In this document: positions 11,901-22,559 of the stretch, piece by piece
How positions within the stretch are numbered: the first letter of the stretch is position 1
How the letters are laid out: every line of letters begins with the position of its first letter
NCBI GenBank assembly: GCA_016584305.1
Contig: JACEEZ010000371.1
Span: forward strand, 1 to 64,000
Direction: 5' to 3'
DNA length: 64,000 nt
Source of the DNA: Chionoecetes opilio
Taxonomy: Eukaryota; Arthropoda; Malacostraca; Decapoda; Majidae
The notes under the pieces: generated by a model
Seen by the model: the letters and a program-made list of their open reading frames with translations, nothing else
Database searches by the model: none
Told to the model about the DNA's origin: nothing
Made by a program: the position numbers and the translations under genes

Positions 11901-12345
11901 TTTGGTCCCACATAAAAAGGGCTATAAGGAAGATTGAGAGAAACAAAGAGCAGCCACAAAAATGGCTCCAAACCGAGAGATTTAACATATGAGGGAAAAA
12001 TTTTAAAACTAAAAATCCCAAATCTTGAGAAAAAAAAAAGAGAAAGGGGGTTTTTTCAGCAGTGTATAAACATCTTTGGGGGCTGGGAAAAATTGATAAG
12101 AAAATCGTTTTTGGGGATGATAGAAGGGAAGAGGTATGAGAAGAAATTGAAAAAAGGCAATGAAGAGACCCCCCCAAAAAAAAAGCTTCCTGTTAAAAGC
12201 AAAAAGCTGGAACAAACCCTTTATCAAAGGTGATTAATGCGAATATTCAACTTCAAAAGGGAACTGGATTAAAAAATTTGGCGACGGGACGAGAAGCTCT
12301 TTTCCTGTATGTTACAACTAGGTAAATACACTAGGTAATACACAC
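8955..12345 (+). pseudogene. CR1-like non-LTR retrotransposon (endonuclease, reverse transcriptase), interrupted
   Basis: This is a decayed LINE ORF2. The endonuclease is represented by a GDFNAK-type motif near 9385-9410 and the conserved SDH motif near 9613 (TRKSDHVL). A linker at 9640-10,150 has REKKKNERFKKN and DRKEKNWN blocks. The RT starts with a PDWK-like segment near 10,400, NYTRII near 10,457, then after the MITE SVVEKNVKKIVKDRGLKFL at about 11,080. Motif A, FLDLKKAFDMVPIRA, is near 11,263. Motif C is wrecked by a G run, leaving DAKLL near 11,530. The thumb and C-terminus continue (SLIRPKLEY near 11,855, DLTYEGKI near 11,980). The 3' end has a short tail of TAGGTAAATAC repeats near 12,322-12,345, typical of LINE ends. 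Most damage consists of homopolymer gains and losses, so part of it may be sequencing error. Confidence 0.82.
10478..11073. mobile_element. piggyBac-like MITE at a TTAA site
   Basis: The 596-bp element begins CCCCTTCCTGCTG and ends CGCAGTGAAGGGG, an imperfect inverted repeat. It is flanked on both sides by TTAA (10,474-10,477 and 11,074-11,077), the target duplicated by piggyBac-type transposases. Removing the element and one TTAA joins the LINE reading NYTRII to NSVVEKN without loss, which fixes the boundaries. No transposase is encoded. Confidence 0.82.
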
Positions 12346-13239
12346 AAAAAACAACACAAAAACCACAGACAAAAAAAACACTACTTTGACTGGATCTTTG
12401 GGTTTCAGCAAGGACCACTCAGGGGTCTCAGCCACGGTGGCGCCTTCCTTTGGGATGTGTCTGTAACAAAAGAATTAAAGAAACATCCAGAACACTGACA
12501 GTAACAACAAACATCTACCCAAACAGTACAGTGAAAATTACGAAAATATGGGTGACACTGCTAAAAACAAAAAATTTTACAGTGAATATAATGGTAATTA
12601 TATACAGTACCCTCCCGAGTTTTTTTTCCCCTTTTCTTTTTTCCCAAGGATACCTAAACTCGAGGATCGCAAAACTCGGGATTGAAAACCCTGTAAAATG
12701 CTTTTTATCCATTCTAGGGGCAGTACCCAAATTTTACGGCTTTAAAGACCTACATTTTCCCCCCAAAAATACCTGAAAAAAACTAATGGTCTTCCAAGAC
12801 GAATGTTTTAGTACTTCCTCATACTCGTAAAACCAGTACAACGGGTTACAAGTATTTCAAATACCATAAAAACATTCAAAAATAAAATACGTAATCTGTC
12901 ATCAAAAGCGGGATGTTTACATTTCCGATTTTTTGGGGGCAGATTGCCCGATTGCCGCCAACATCGCCACTATCGTCTGAGGTTTATGTATCATTTACCA
13001 CCCCGGGGTCCCCCACTATCACAAGCCTTTTTTGTCCTGGAAATTACACCCAGGGGAATTCACCAGAACAATTTACTAAAACATCACTACAAGCTAAAAG
13101 GTTATACGATACGCCAAAGAAAATGGAAACAGACCAACAGAAAGACACTTTTAGATCACTGCTGGGGAAAAAGGGGTGGCAGAGTGTCCGCGCCGAGCCA
13201 TGGCTGGCGGCTGGCCGACAGACGACAGTGGCCGTGCGG
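12346..13239. other. Unassigned DNA with a pogo-like terminal motif
   Basis: No gene is recognised. Near 12,607 a CAGTACCCTCCCGAG motif, followed by ACTCGAGG and AAAACTCGGG, resembles the start of a pogo/Tigger-type element, and a CTCATACTCGTAAAACCAG motif sits near 12,818. I could not find a convincing right end. Open frames of 108-109 codons here show no family motifs. Confidence 0.3.
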
Positions 13240-13503
13240 TGATGTAACAAAGGCCATTACCTCCCCTGTAAACGCGGTACACTCACTCTTACTAATCTCT
13301 TTTCTGAGGGCTGGGAAAGTGATTGATGGTGTTCATCTGTCAGACTATGTCCTCCAGATGTTGGACTCTGGATCTATTCCTCGTTACATTGAAAAATGTA
13401 AGGAAATGGGGAAAATTAAAATCCATATAACATACCGCGGCACAAATGGAAGGACATCACGACTCTGCTTGGTGGCGATCCTCCATCTAATTAGCCAGTG
13501 ATA
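13240..13503 (+). CDS. Unassigned open segment
   Basis: The end of a 185-codon frame (12,944-13,501) contains a reasonably protein-like stretch, KVIDGVHLSDYVLQMLDSG, followed by IPRYIEKCKEMGKIKIH. I do not recognise the family. It lies just outside the left end of the TIR element at 13,680 and may be host or transposon sequence. The first two-thirds of the frame look random. Protein status is uncertain. Confidence 0.2.
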
Positions 13504-13983
13504 TATACCACCCACCTTGTGAGCTTGAAAAGTATATTCAATCACTCTACCCATGTCTACAATTCTTAAAGACTAGTCAATTCGCACTGCAGTTTAATAC
13601 ACGCGTAAGCACTGCAAAAGTAGTAAAATAATGAGCTGTAGCTACTACTGTGTGCGTTTGAGAAACGGTGACTGTTATACAGGAGCATTAGTAAAAAATT
13701 TAAAAAGAAAACCTAGAAAAAGTAGTAGAAAGCTGATTTTTTCAGGGGGGTTCCAGAAAACCATAAGCAAAGTCCACTGTGCAAAGTTCTGCAAATTCAC
13801 CTGGTTTGGGAAATTTTTAGAATTGAAAATGGCCGCTATAACAATTTGCGATAAATGGTTAAAATACCAAAATCGGCATAACTGGCAACTTTATTACAGT
13901 GGACCCATGCCATGTTCATTTTGAGTTAAAATAATTTTGCATAAAGTGGATTACTAAAATAATTATAATAATAGTGAGTGATA

Positions 13984-16383
13984 CACTCATCCCTCGTATA
14001 ACGCAGGTTTTGATTAACGCAATTTTCAGAGTTACGCACAAAACTTTTGTATACCAAAATCGATTAACATAAAAAAAATTCGAAGTTACGCACAAATTTA
14101 CGACAAAAAAATATGCAAAAAATGATAAAAAGAAGAAAATTACAACAACCCACAAAAAAAATATATTTATAAATTTTACTACCCTGTAAAAGAACCAACG
14201 AACAAGCAGCACGCTCAGCTTCCCCCCCGTATGGTTTGTTTTACGTTTTGCGCGGTACAGTTTAAACAGTGTTTCCAGTGTTTTCTGTTATATCGTCCAT
14301 TATCGAATGAAACGCTGCTAATGTCTACAAAAGCGTGTTGCTAGTGATAGTGCTAGTGCTCCTAAGCCTAAAAAGTGTAAAAATCTATAAATTTTTAGAA
14401 ACTAAATTAGAAGTGTTGAAGAAAAGTGATGAAGGGATGCGATTGAAAGACATCGCGAATTTGTTCAACCTTGCTCCGTCGACTGTGGTGACAATTAAGA
14501 AGGACAAGGACAAAATTAAATCAGTGCGAAGAATGCTACTCCGTTGACAGCGAGTTAGCTACAAGGCATCGTCCACCTATCATGGAAGAGATGGAAAGAC
14601 TGTTGGCATTAGGGGTGGACGACATGTGCAGCCGGGATGACTCGCCAATAAACGAACATCTTGATGCAGGAAAAAGCTCGCTCACTTTATGATGATTTAT
14701 TGGCTAAGGATGAGGCAAGTGCTGGACCTAGTGGAGCTGCTGCTCCTCCACCATTCAATGCAAGCAGGGGCTGGTTGGAAAGGTTCAAGAACAGAATCAT
14801 CTGCACTCGGTAACCCAGTCTGGGGAGGCAGCGTCGGCTGACAAAGAAGCTGCTCAGGCTTATCTGCCAGTGCTCAAGAAAATTATCGAGGACGGGGGTA
14901 CACAGCAGACCAAGTGTTAAACTTTGATGAAACTGGACTCTACTGGAAGAGAATGCCAAAGAGGACAGTGAATATCCAGGGAGGAGAAAAAAAGCACCAG
15001 TTCATAAAGCCTCCAAGGATAGAGTGTCACTGCTGGTTGGTGGCAATCCCAGAGGTTGATTTCAAGCTAAAGACCGCTCCTCATTGGCTATTCAAAAAAC
15101 CCTGGGGCCTTAAAGGGTCATGCTAAGGAATGTCTGCCAGTCATTTACCGCTCTAGCAAAAAAGCGGGGACCAACCATACATATTCCAGGATTGGTTCAC
15201 CAATTATTTTTGCCCTGCTGTGGAGCGCTACTGTAGGAGGAAGAATATTGCTCCAATGCACTGCTGCTCCTTGACAACGCCCCCACCCACCCTAACACCT
15301 TTCTGACTTGTCTGAACACATTCGAGGGGAAATTTTTTAAACCAAAAAACACCACACCCACTAATCCAACCAATGGACCAAGGGGCAATTGCCACCTTTA
15401 AAGCTTATTATCTCCGTCGTACCTTCAGAAAAATGATTAATGCTGTGGACGCTGACAAAAATCTCTCCATTCGTCAAATTTTGGAAGGAATTCAACATCA
15501 AGAATGCTATTGACACATTGCTGAATCCTGGGATGAGGTCACCCCCTCCAATATGAATGCTGTTTGGAAAAATTGTGGCCAGAATTTGTCCACAACTTTA
15601 AGGTTTTCCTGAACCAACTCCTGTCCCTGCGAGAAATTGTTAACCTTGCACATACAGCTGGTATGGACGAAGTGGGAGAAGAAGATATTGTTGAGCTGTT
15701 GGCATCTCATGATGAGGAACTCAGCAACGAAGACTTAATGGCCATCGAACAAGTCAGAGCACTAAGAGGAAACTGCAGAGGAAGATGACCCAAACCGCAG
15801 CTTCACTTAACTAGGGAAAATCTTAGCTGATGTTATCTCCAAATTTGAAAGTGGCATTCATGACATTGTGATAACGATCCCAACCGTGAACCAGTCTCAA
15901 ATTTGAAAAACACAGTCAGAAGTGGGTCTCACTGCCTACAAGATGCTTCATCAAGAAAAAGTCCACCAAGCACAACAGACAACTATAACATCATTCTTCC
16001 ACTAAACCTGCTGCAACATCCCCAGCCCGCTCTACTTCTACGTCTTCCGACGATGATGCCCCCACCTCAAACCCCCGTAACTCTGCCGACATCCCCCAGC
16101 CCCATCTTTGTCACCTCAAGCCTCAAGTATTCTTCTATATAGTGAGTACAACTTCTATATATCATTTAACTTTAATATTAATTAATTTCATATGTCTATG
16201 CTTACAAAATTAAAGTATGACTGCATTTTAAAGAGAGGGTTAGGTTGTGATTTTTTTTTGTAAGAAAGTATCTCGACTTATATAATGGGAGTCATGGGAA
16301 AATGGGAATTCGTTTAACGCAGTTTTTACTTAACGCACGAATTTCCCAAGAACGTAACTCATGCGTTAAATGAGGGAGGCGTG
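13984..16383 (+). mobile_element. Tigger (pogo clade, Tc1/mariner) DNA transposon
   Basis: The element is 2,400 bp with TIRs CACTCATCCCTCGTATAACG (left) and, on the opposite strand, CACGCCTCCCTCATTTAACG (right). It is flanked by TA at 13,982-13,983 and 16,384-16,385. Further inverted motifs (TTAACGCA, TTACGCAC) lie within each end. It carries a broken transposase (14,330-15,990). It sits inside the left TIR of the larger CXC-bearing element: the sequence TAATTAGCATAAAT that resumes after it is also found in the opposite TIR. Confidence 0.85.
14330..15990 (+). pseudogene. Tigger-type transposase (CENP-B-like DNA binding plus DDE)
   Basis: The protein would bind the element ends and move the transposon by cut and paste. 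The N-terminal helix-turn-helix segment reads EVLKKSDEGMRLKDIANLFN then LAPSTVVTIKKDKDKI at about 14,410-14,520. The catalytic domain carries QVLNFDETGLYWKRMP near 14,905 (first Asp), LLLDNAP-like sequence near 15,265 (second Asp, frameshifted) and PMDQGAIATFKAYYLRR near 15,372 (third acidic region). Between these lie HAKECLPVIYRS near 15,121 and IHIFQDWFTNYF near 15,180. The C-terminal part includes DEVGEEDIVELLASHDEELS near 15,667. Several frameshifts and stops separate these blocks, so no intact enzyme is encoded, although all three catalytic regions survive. Confidence 0.85.
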
Positions 16384-16409
16384 TAATTAGCATAAATTAT
16401 AATTAATAG

Positions 16410-17640
16410 TATATTATATTTGTCCATCTAGAACTTCCAGATAATGCACGTTTTGTCCTTGATGGAGGACATCTTCTTCAAAGCTTGCCATGGCCTGCTG
16501 ATCCCACATACAAACCCGGTGGGGGTGACCAGTATGTATCCCATGTTCTTGTTCACTATGGGCCAGGTAGTATAGTAGTGTTTGACGGATATGGCAGTGC
16601 TTCCTCAACTAAAACTGCGGAACAGCAGCGAAGAGCCAAACAGAACACTTCCCTGAATTGTCTTTGAGTTGGAAATGAAAACCACAACATCAAAAAAGGC
16701 ATTCTTGTGTAAAGGCAGGAATAAGGACCGATTATCCAAAAAAATTAAAAGGAGAATATGAGGCTGGGGTATAATTGTCAAACAGAGTGTTGCAGATGCT
16801 GACTGGCTGATTGCATCAAGTGCCATGATTACATCAACTGCCATAGACGTGCCCCAACTCAAAAGTCGCCTGTCGTTGTCGTGGAACTGATACTGACTTG
16901 CTGGTGATGATGGTCGCACAAGCCACCCCAAACATGAATCTTCATATGCCCTGTGGAGGGAACCCTTTGCATGTGTACTGTATACGTAAAATCCAGGAAG
17001 CTTGTTCTAACATAAAATAACACCTAAATTTTTTGTACATGCAATAAACTGGAATGTGATACTGTGTCTTCCATATACAATCAAGGGAAAAAAGGGCCCT
17101 TCAGCTGTTCGATAGTGATGACAATTGGCACTGTTTGAGTGTTTTCTCTCAGTCTGACAGAAATCAGGATGAGATAGCAGCATAGGAGAGTTTTCTACTA
17201 AACTGTATGGAGCTGTCCGGTCAAATTCACTGGACAAGCATCGCTATGTTATGTCTTTCGATCAAACCCCGTAGAGCGTCCTTATCCTCATCTGGTTCAA
17301 GTTGGAATCAATCCCTCCAACTTCAGCAGCTGCCAAGTTCCATAGTATAGAACATACCATTCTGTTCAGAAATGGCAGGGAAATGAGCTACCACCAAATA
17401 GTGGGGTGGGAGTACAGAGAGGGGGTACCTTTTTTCCCAAACTATACCGATGGCCTGTTGCTCCCGAGAAGGTACTGAAAATGGTATCTTGCGGCTGCAA
17501 GGTAGGGTGTGGAAAGTCATGTCGTTGTTTAAGGCACGGATGGAGTATACCATAATGTGCACTGGTTGCAGTGGGTACAATTGTAAAAATTCGCATGTTC
17601 TTTGGTGCAAGGCGAAGGGATACCAAATGATTAGACATTC
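16410..17640 (+). pseudogene. Gene with PIN/nuclease-like region and Tesmin/TSO1-type CXC domain
   Basis: Readable blocks on the plus strand are VLDGGHLLQSLPWPADPTYK near 16,450 (with a frameshift), VSHVLVHYGPGSIVVFDGYG near 16,535, SASSTKTAEQQRRAKQ near 16,592, DADWLIAS near 16,798, VVVVGTDTDLLV near 16,870 and PNMNLHM near 16,929. A long middle part is frameshifted. The end has a cysteine-rich stretch, CGCKVGCGKSC then MCTGCSGYNCKN (about 17,490-17,595), the pattern of a TSO1-like CXC DNA-binding domain. The Asp-rich V-V-G-T-D-T-D strand resembles the core of a PIN-like nuclease fold, though this is inference. I know this architecture as a multicopy family in invertebrate genomes but not its function. 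Here it lies between the TIRs of a mobile element. Confidence 0.6.
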
Positions 17641-18253
17641 CTTCAACATATGGTTGGGTTATTTGTGGTTTCTAATTGGTGTTTTTGTACAATATTAAAA
17701 TAGTGTGGGTATTATAAATTAACGTACATAACATAGTTTGTGGTATTATTAAAATTTAAAAAATGTAAAAAAAAAAAATTCTTTTATCTTAATTGGGAAT
17801 TTATGCTAATTATGTCAACTCAAAATTTTTTTATGGCTCCATTGTATTCAGCACACTCTAAAAAATAGATGTACACACAAAATCTTATTACTATGAACTC
17901 GGATGGATGATCATAGTACTTTTATTTTATCTTAATTGTGATGGCGGCCATTTTGAATTATGAAAATGCCACGGGTTGAATTTGCAGAACTTTGCATAAG
18001 GGCGATATATACAATATTTTGGAGCTCTCCTGAAAAAATCAGCTTTCTACTATTTATTTCCACCTTTTAGGTAATGCTCCTGTACTATGTGGTGTGCGGT
18101 AGCGGAGGCCGTCGGAGAGAGCCTCGCCCAGTCACTTACACAATCATTATAACATTGAAATGGAGACTATGACTGCCCAAGGGTATCATACCCTTGAAAC
18201 TGTCAACATTTGTTACATTAAGTGTTGCTGACCGGTCTTCTTTCTGTTTAAAG

Positions 18254-18541
18254 TCAGATTTTCCCATGATATCTTGTGAGGGTTTGACGGCCTATGATAC
18301 GCTCCCAACTATCTCTATCCATTGCGTCAAGTTCTTCAATGTCCAATGCTGCCAGATCCTCTTCAATACACTGCCTCCATGTCTTCCTTGGTCTGGCCGG
18401 TGGATGGCTGTTATCCCCCCTCCTCCATAACAAACCTAGAAACCTCTCACGAATGCGGGGTTTTGGGTGGGGAAAGTGCAAACGAGTTTTGTGCTGGGAA
18501 TAGATTATGTGGATGACATCAAATATATCCGGTGAACACAC
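18254..18541 (-). pseudogene. 3' fragment of a LINE ORF (C-terminal tail)
   Basis: A 95-codon minus-strand frame ends in RPRKTWRQCIEEDLAALDIE then LDAMDRDSWERIIGRQT. This pattern (G/A-RP-RKTW-R-C-EEDL) is typical of the extreme C-terminus of RTE/CR1-type LINE proteins. No RT is seen next to it, so this is a 5'-truncated insertion, the usual product of incomplete target-primed reverse transcription. Confidence 0.6.
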
Positions 18542-18639
18542 TATGGGATGACATAGGCCAAAAATACATCAAAATACAAATCTCAAAAAGTCTACGGAAT
18601 GACCTACTTTTTATGGAAAATTCTTAACTAAATAATCCG

Positions 18640-20030
18640 TGAACATTTTTTTGGACGAATAGTCGAATAATTACATCAAATAAAATCCAAAACACTGGAA
18701 TTCCACAAAAATCAATTGATTCCAGCCTTTTTCCGTTTAAAAATAACATTTACTTTGTTATTCAAAACGCTCCAAAAGAAAAAAAAATCTTTCCCTCCAA
18801 CAGGGCTACGACTGTTATTGATGACGTCAGAACAGGGACACTCGCAGACACTCTGTCTGACACCTGTCGACAAATGTTATGATGAGCGATTGTACTTCGG
18901 TGTCAGACAGTGAATCTGTCGCTGTGACAGATCTAGAGTACGATGCTCAATCTGACACCGAAAGAAATGACGCTGGTCGCGTATACTATGAGGAAAACGA
19001 ACCTCAGATTGTCATGGGATCCTATATGTTTGAGCCCGAGTACGAGGTGGATTAACAGGTGTTATCAGAGCCTGAGGTTCAGCAGGAGGACCTGGCACTT
19101 CTCCAAAACATGGATTGGTAAAATAAGGTTAAGCCATGTGTGTGTGGGAATCACAATGAAGGTACTTTCGAGAAAAATCCTATGGTTAGTTTTGGAGCTA
19201 CAGTAAACTTCATTACTCAGAAACCACATACTAGCATTAACTACAGCATAGAGTTGGAAAATATGCAGACGGGAAGGCAGAAAGTGTGACAGCCACACCA
19301 CCACAGGTTCTCTCACCACAGGGCACGCCCACTCCAAAAATGGTTTACTTGGTTTTTTTGGTGTTTTTAAGGGGAAAAGCCTCACGCGTGGGGGTCCACC
19401 GCTGCGCCAGCCCCTGGCGCCCGTTAACGGGCCCCCTGGTCTGGTATGGTGTTGGACTGAGTCACTGTTTTACGGGGGGGGTGCCCCCCTTTGTCCAGTA
19501 ACCCATAAAGGTCACCTCACACTCGTCGCCCCAAAACCCACACACGGGGTAGGCGACTAGTCGCGCTGCACCTTCCCCCAGTCTTTCACCCGATGGTACC
19601 CTCACTACACCCTTTTCTCAACAAAAACTGCTCCCCCCAAACACTATAGGCGGTATCCCCCACACACGCCAATCCTTTTCCCCGTGTGAAAACTTTTTCA
19701 AAAAGGCAAGCTGTTTGCTGCACCATAAAGGATGCAGATGGGCAATAGCAAAAAAAATCTTCGAAACACCCAAAGCCCCCAAAGTACTATATTTATCCCT
19801 TGTTTACGTGCCTCTGACAAGCGGGGGGAAGAGGCCCCCTCATGCTACTCCCCGACCCGAGCTCCAAACCTTGAGAGCGTTTGAAAACTCGGGGAATTTG
19901 CAGTTTTTGATTGCGGAATTTTTAAAAACAGCTATTGAATAAAAAAGGACGACGTATTGTTATAAACTAGTTAAGGCTATGATTTGATTGCATAATAAAG
20001 AATGATAAATGGTCGGACGATTACTTTAAC
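18640..20030 (+). repeat. P2X7-like repeat, plus-strand copy
   Basis: About 1.4 kb closely matches the reverse complement of 59,440-60,870. Shared landmarks, in order, are CAACAGGGCTACGACTGTTA near 18,800 (60,780 on the other copy), GACACCGAAAGAAATGACGC near 18,953, GTGACAGCCACA near 19,286, TAGGCGACTAGTC near 19,550 (60,000 on the other copy), CTTGAGAGCGTTTGAAAACT near 19,869, and GGTCGGACGATTAC near 20,011. The similarity fades on both sides. It may be a mobile or segmentally duplicated piece containing one exon (next entry). Confidence 0.75.
18881..19117 (+). pseudogene. Putative first exon of a P2X7 ballast-domain-like gene, copy 1
   Basis: A mostly open stretch starts MSDCTSVSDSESVAVTDLEY and goes on through RVYYEENEPQIVMGSYMFEP to EVQQEDLALLQNMDW. 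It is acidic and Ser/Asp/Glu-rich. A candidate splice donor (G|GTAAAATAAG) directly follows the NMDW codons. An acidic leader with a YMFEPE-type motif, leading to a DW just before an intron, is the layout I associate with the cytoplasmic P2X7-like domain genes of invertebrates. The next cysteines (PCVCGN) are read-through of the putative intron or a continuation. There is an in-frame stop after EYEVD near 19,055 in this copy, and a frame change near 18,990. Family assignment is tentative. Confidence 0.4.
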
Positions 20031-20566
20031 CCAAACCCTAATGAAGCTTTTGCGTTTTTAAATCTCACCACTTCTTAACACATCAACATGAAAATAAAAG
20101 AGCACATCAAACCTAAATACCAATTTACGGGTTTAAAATACCAAAAAACTGAAAAAAAGTTGTAAAAATTTGTCATTTGGGGATCCGGCACAATTAGAAT
20201 TATTACCTTTCAGATTTATTTTGTTTGGCTATCGCGATTCAGCATAGCGCTTTTATGGGGAAACCAAAATAAGGCGCGTTAGCGGGGGTTTGGGGATAAT
20301 ATTTTGGGAGAGAGAGATTTCCAAGATGAGTTTTTTCTATTAAGTGCTAGAAACAAGAATTAATGCCAAACCAAAAGCACATTAATCCAAAAAGCAAAGA
20401 AAAATTTGAAATAAATCAATAAAAAAACCCTAAAAAAAGGGAAATAAAATATTATGAAGAGGAAATTTGCTGATAAAATATGCAAAATGAAAAAATTATC
20501 ACGAAAAAAAAAATCAAGAAAAATATCAAAAGAAAAAGATGATAAAGGGAAAGAGATGTCATTCAC
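20031..20566. other. AT-rich intergenic DNA
   Basis: I see no gene, tRNA or known repeat. The sequence is low-complexity A-rich on the plus strand from about 20,340 to 20,550. It produces only a low-complexity minus-strand frame that is an artefact of composition. Confidence 0.5.
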
Positions 20567-20705
20567 CCCATGATCTTGTCCAGGCGATTAGAATCTTATC
20601 CCCAGTTTCCCCCCCCGGAACGATTTGGAGTCATTATGCCGATCTTGGGTAATGCTGGGACCTCACCACCACATACCCCGTTCCCCTTCCCTCGGGTGAA
20701 CAGAA
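20567..20705 (+). repeat. Left copy of a direct repeat flanking fold-back element 1
   Basis: The order of landmarks ATGATCTTGTCC, CCCCAGTTT, a C-run, TTGGAGTCATTAT, GGTAATGCTGGG and ACATACCCCGTTCCCC matches 25,217-25,350 in the same orientation. The two copies sit just outside the two ends of the fold-back element. Too long for an ordinary target-site duplication. Confidence 0.55.
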
Positions 20706-21261
20706 CCGCCCAAAGGACCTACCCATACTACGTCACGGTTGGGGTTTTACACGGTGCATTGGGGGAAAGGCGGGGTCGCCGCGGGGGGACCTACAAAGGG
20801 AAAAAACTACGGCGATGGAAAAATTTAGAGTTATTTTCCGCGAAATTGATATTCCGGGGGCTATATTACTGTGCTTTTTCTCGTGAAAACCATAAAAAGA
20901 CCTGAAAAGGGATGTGTGCAGAGGCTTCAAAAAAAAAAAACAGAGTCCAAAACAGGCCTCGTAAAAAGAAGAAATGGTAGGTAGAAATTTTCCCTACCAC
21001 TTGCTTACTTTTAATGAGACTCTGCTGTGACTGTTTTCCTTTTTTAAAAGCCTTTGACATCAACCTTTCACCGAGGTCTTCTCTATTTGTCACGAGCAGG
21101 GAAAATATAGCACCGGGAATATAAATTTTCGCCCAAAAAAACTCTAATTTTTTTCATCATCGTAGTCTTCTCTTTGTGGTTGTAATATTAATGGTTAATG
21201 TTTTAAAAAACCTTATTAATTGAGTTCATTTGTTGTCTTTCCCCAAAATAAGTAGGGTACG

Positions 21262-22528
21262 TCACCCCACAAAATTTGTATCACTTTGGGCGGCAACCCC
21301 CATCACTTTCTCATATTTTTCCTTGTCTACAAATGTTCGCTCAGTCCCTTGGAGACCCGCCCCCCTACCGCCTAAATCCCACACCTGTTTCACTTTTCCG
21401 GCTTTATAGCCCCTCGATCCCTCCCTCGATGCCCCCCCCAAGCCTCCCTTCCCCTAACGCGCACGCTCCCAAACACACACACACACACATAAACACCACA
21501 ACACAACCACACAACACACATACACACAAAATCGTTTAATATGATTAATATCTTTCTTTAATCATTAGTTGTTTCATTTTAAATTTTTATACTCTCTCTC
21601 TTCTTCTCTCTCTCCCCTTCTCTCCCCTCTCTCTCTACAAATAGGAATATACGAACGATTCAAATAAGATAGTTTCATAGTTTGTTTGGCAGGTGGGTGT
21701 TAATGAATTAATTTAGTTTTAATCCCGCAATTACACTAATGACATTTTAACAGCTCCCCCCCTTTTTTGTGTGTGGTGTGTGTGTGTGTGGGTGTGTGTG
21801 GTGGTGTGTGTGTGGGGTGTGTGTGTGTGTTTTGGGTTGGGGGAGGTGTTTTTGGTGCTGCGTACGCGTGGTGGTAGTAGTAGCGTTTTGATTTTGGGTA
21901 ATTAGGGTTTAACCCCTGCCCCCCCACAAAGAAATTTTAATAAGGTGACGTCCTCTCTCTCCTCTCTCTCTCTCTCTCTCCTCTCTCTTCTTTTTCATTT
22001 ATTTCTTCTCCACCCTCTTCCTTTTCCCTCTTCATTTCCAACATAAAATTTTCAGATAATATCACTAGGGGCTATGAGTGTGTGTGTGTGTGTGTGTGTG
22101 TATGTAGACAAAACATATATTTATACCTACAATAACACATCATACCCATATGGATTTATCGTGAATATTTCATCTGTGGAGGTAAATTAAAGAGGGAAAA
22201 GGAAAGGAGGAGGGGAGAGAAGAAAAGTAAATGAGAAAAAAAAAAGGGATAGATGCAAAGGGAGAGGGAAGGAGGGGGAGAGGAGGAGAGAGAAAGAAGA
22301 GAGGAGAGAGAGAGGAGAGAGAGGGGAGAGAGAGAAGAGCGAGGGGGGGGAGAGATGACCCCCTTTGGGTTTAACACCCCGGGGGGAAGGAGGGGAATGC
22401 AGGTCCAGACTTTGATTGGAAGGAAGGGGGGGGGGGGAGTCAAGAGAAATAACGATAATTTTTTGGAAAAATACGAAAAGAAATGGAAAAGGATCGGGGC
22501 CCCGTGTGTATACTTTGTGGGGAGTGAC
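21262..22528. mobile_element. Insertion of simple-sequence DNA with short TIRs inside fold-back element 1
   Basis: Compared with copy 2 (where AAATAAGTAGTGGTCATCAT near 57,245 runs on uninterrupted), copy 1 is split between AAGTAGGGTAC and TGTAATCATGGG. The insert begins GTCACCCCACAAAA and ends with the reverse complement of GTCACTCCCCACAAAG. Inside are (CA)n near 21,475, CT-rich DNA near 21,590 and 21,950, GT/GGTGT-rich DNA at 21,770-21,840, (GT)n near 22,076 and a long GA-rich tract at 22,190-22,350. Confidence 0.55.
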
Positions 22529-22559
22529 TGTAATCATGGGTTTATTTAACAGCCAATAA

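Larger units (their letters stand above)
13680..18082 (+). mobile_element. TIR element carrying a CXC-domain gene, with a nested Tigger
   Basis: The left end CAGGAGCATTA (13,680) and the right end TAATGCTCCTG (to 18,082) are inverted copies, each flanked by TA. The inverted similarity runs inward for more than 200 bp: AGTAGAAAGCTGATTTTTTC at about 13,722 mirrors GAAAAAATCAGCTTTCTACT near 18,033, and GCAAAGTTCTGCAAATTCA at about 13,780 mirrors TGAATTTGCAGAACTTTGCA near 17,977. Between the TIRs are the CXC gene (16,410-17,640) and a 2.4-kb Tigger insertion (13,984-16,383). Without the Tigger the element is about 2.0 kb. No recognisable DDE transposase belongs to this element, so its superfamily is open; the TA flank is compatible with Tc1/mariner-like or related elements. 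Confidence 0.7.
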
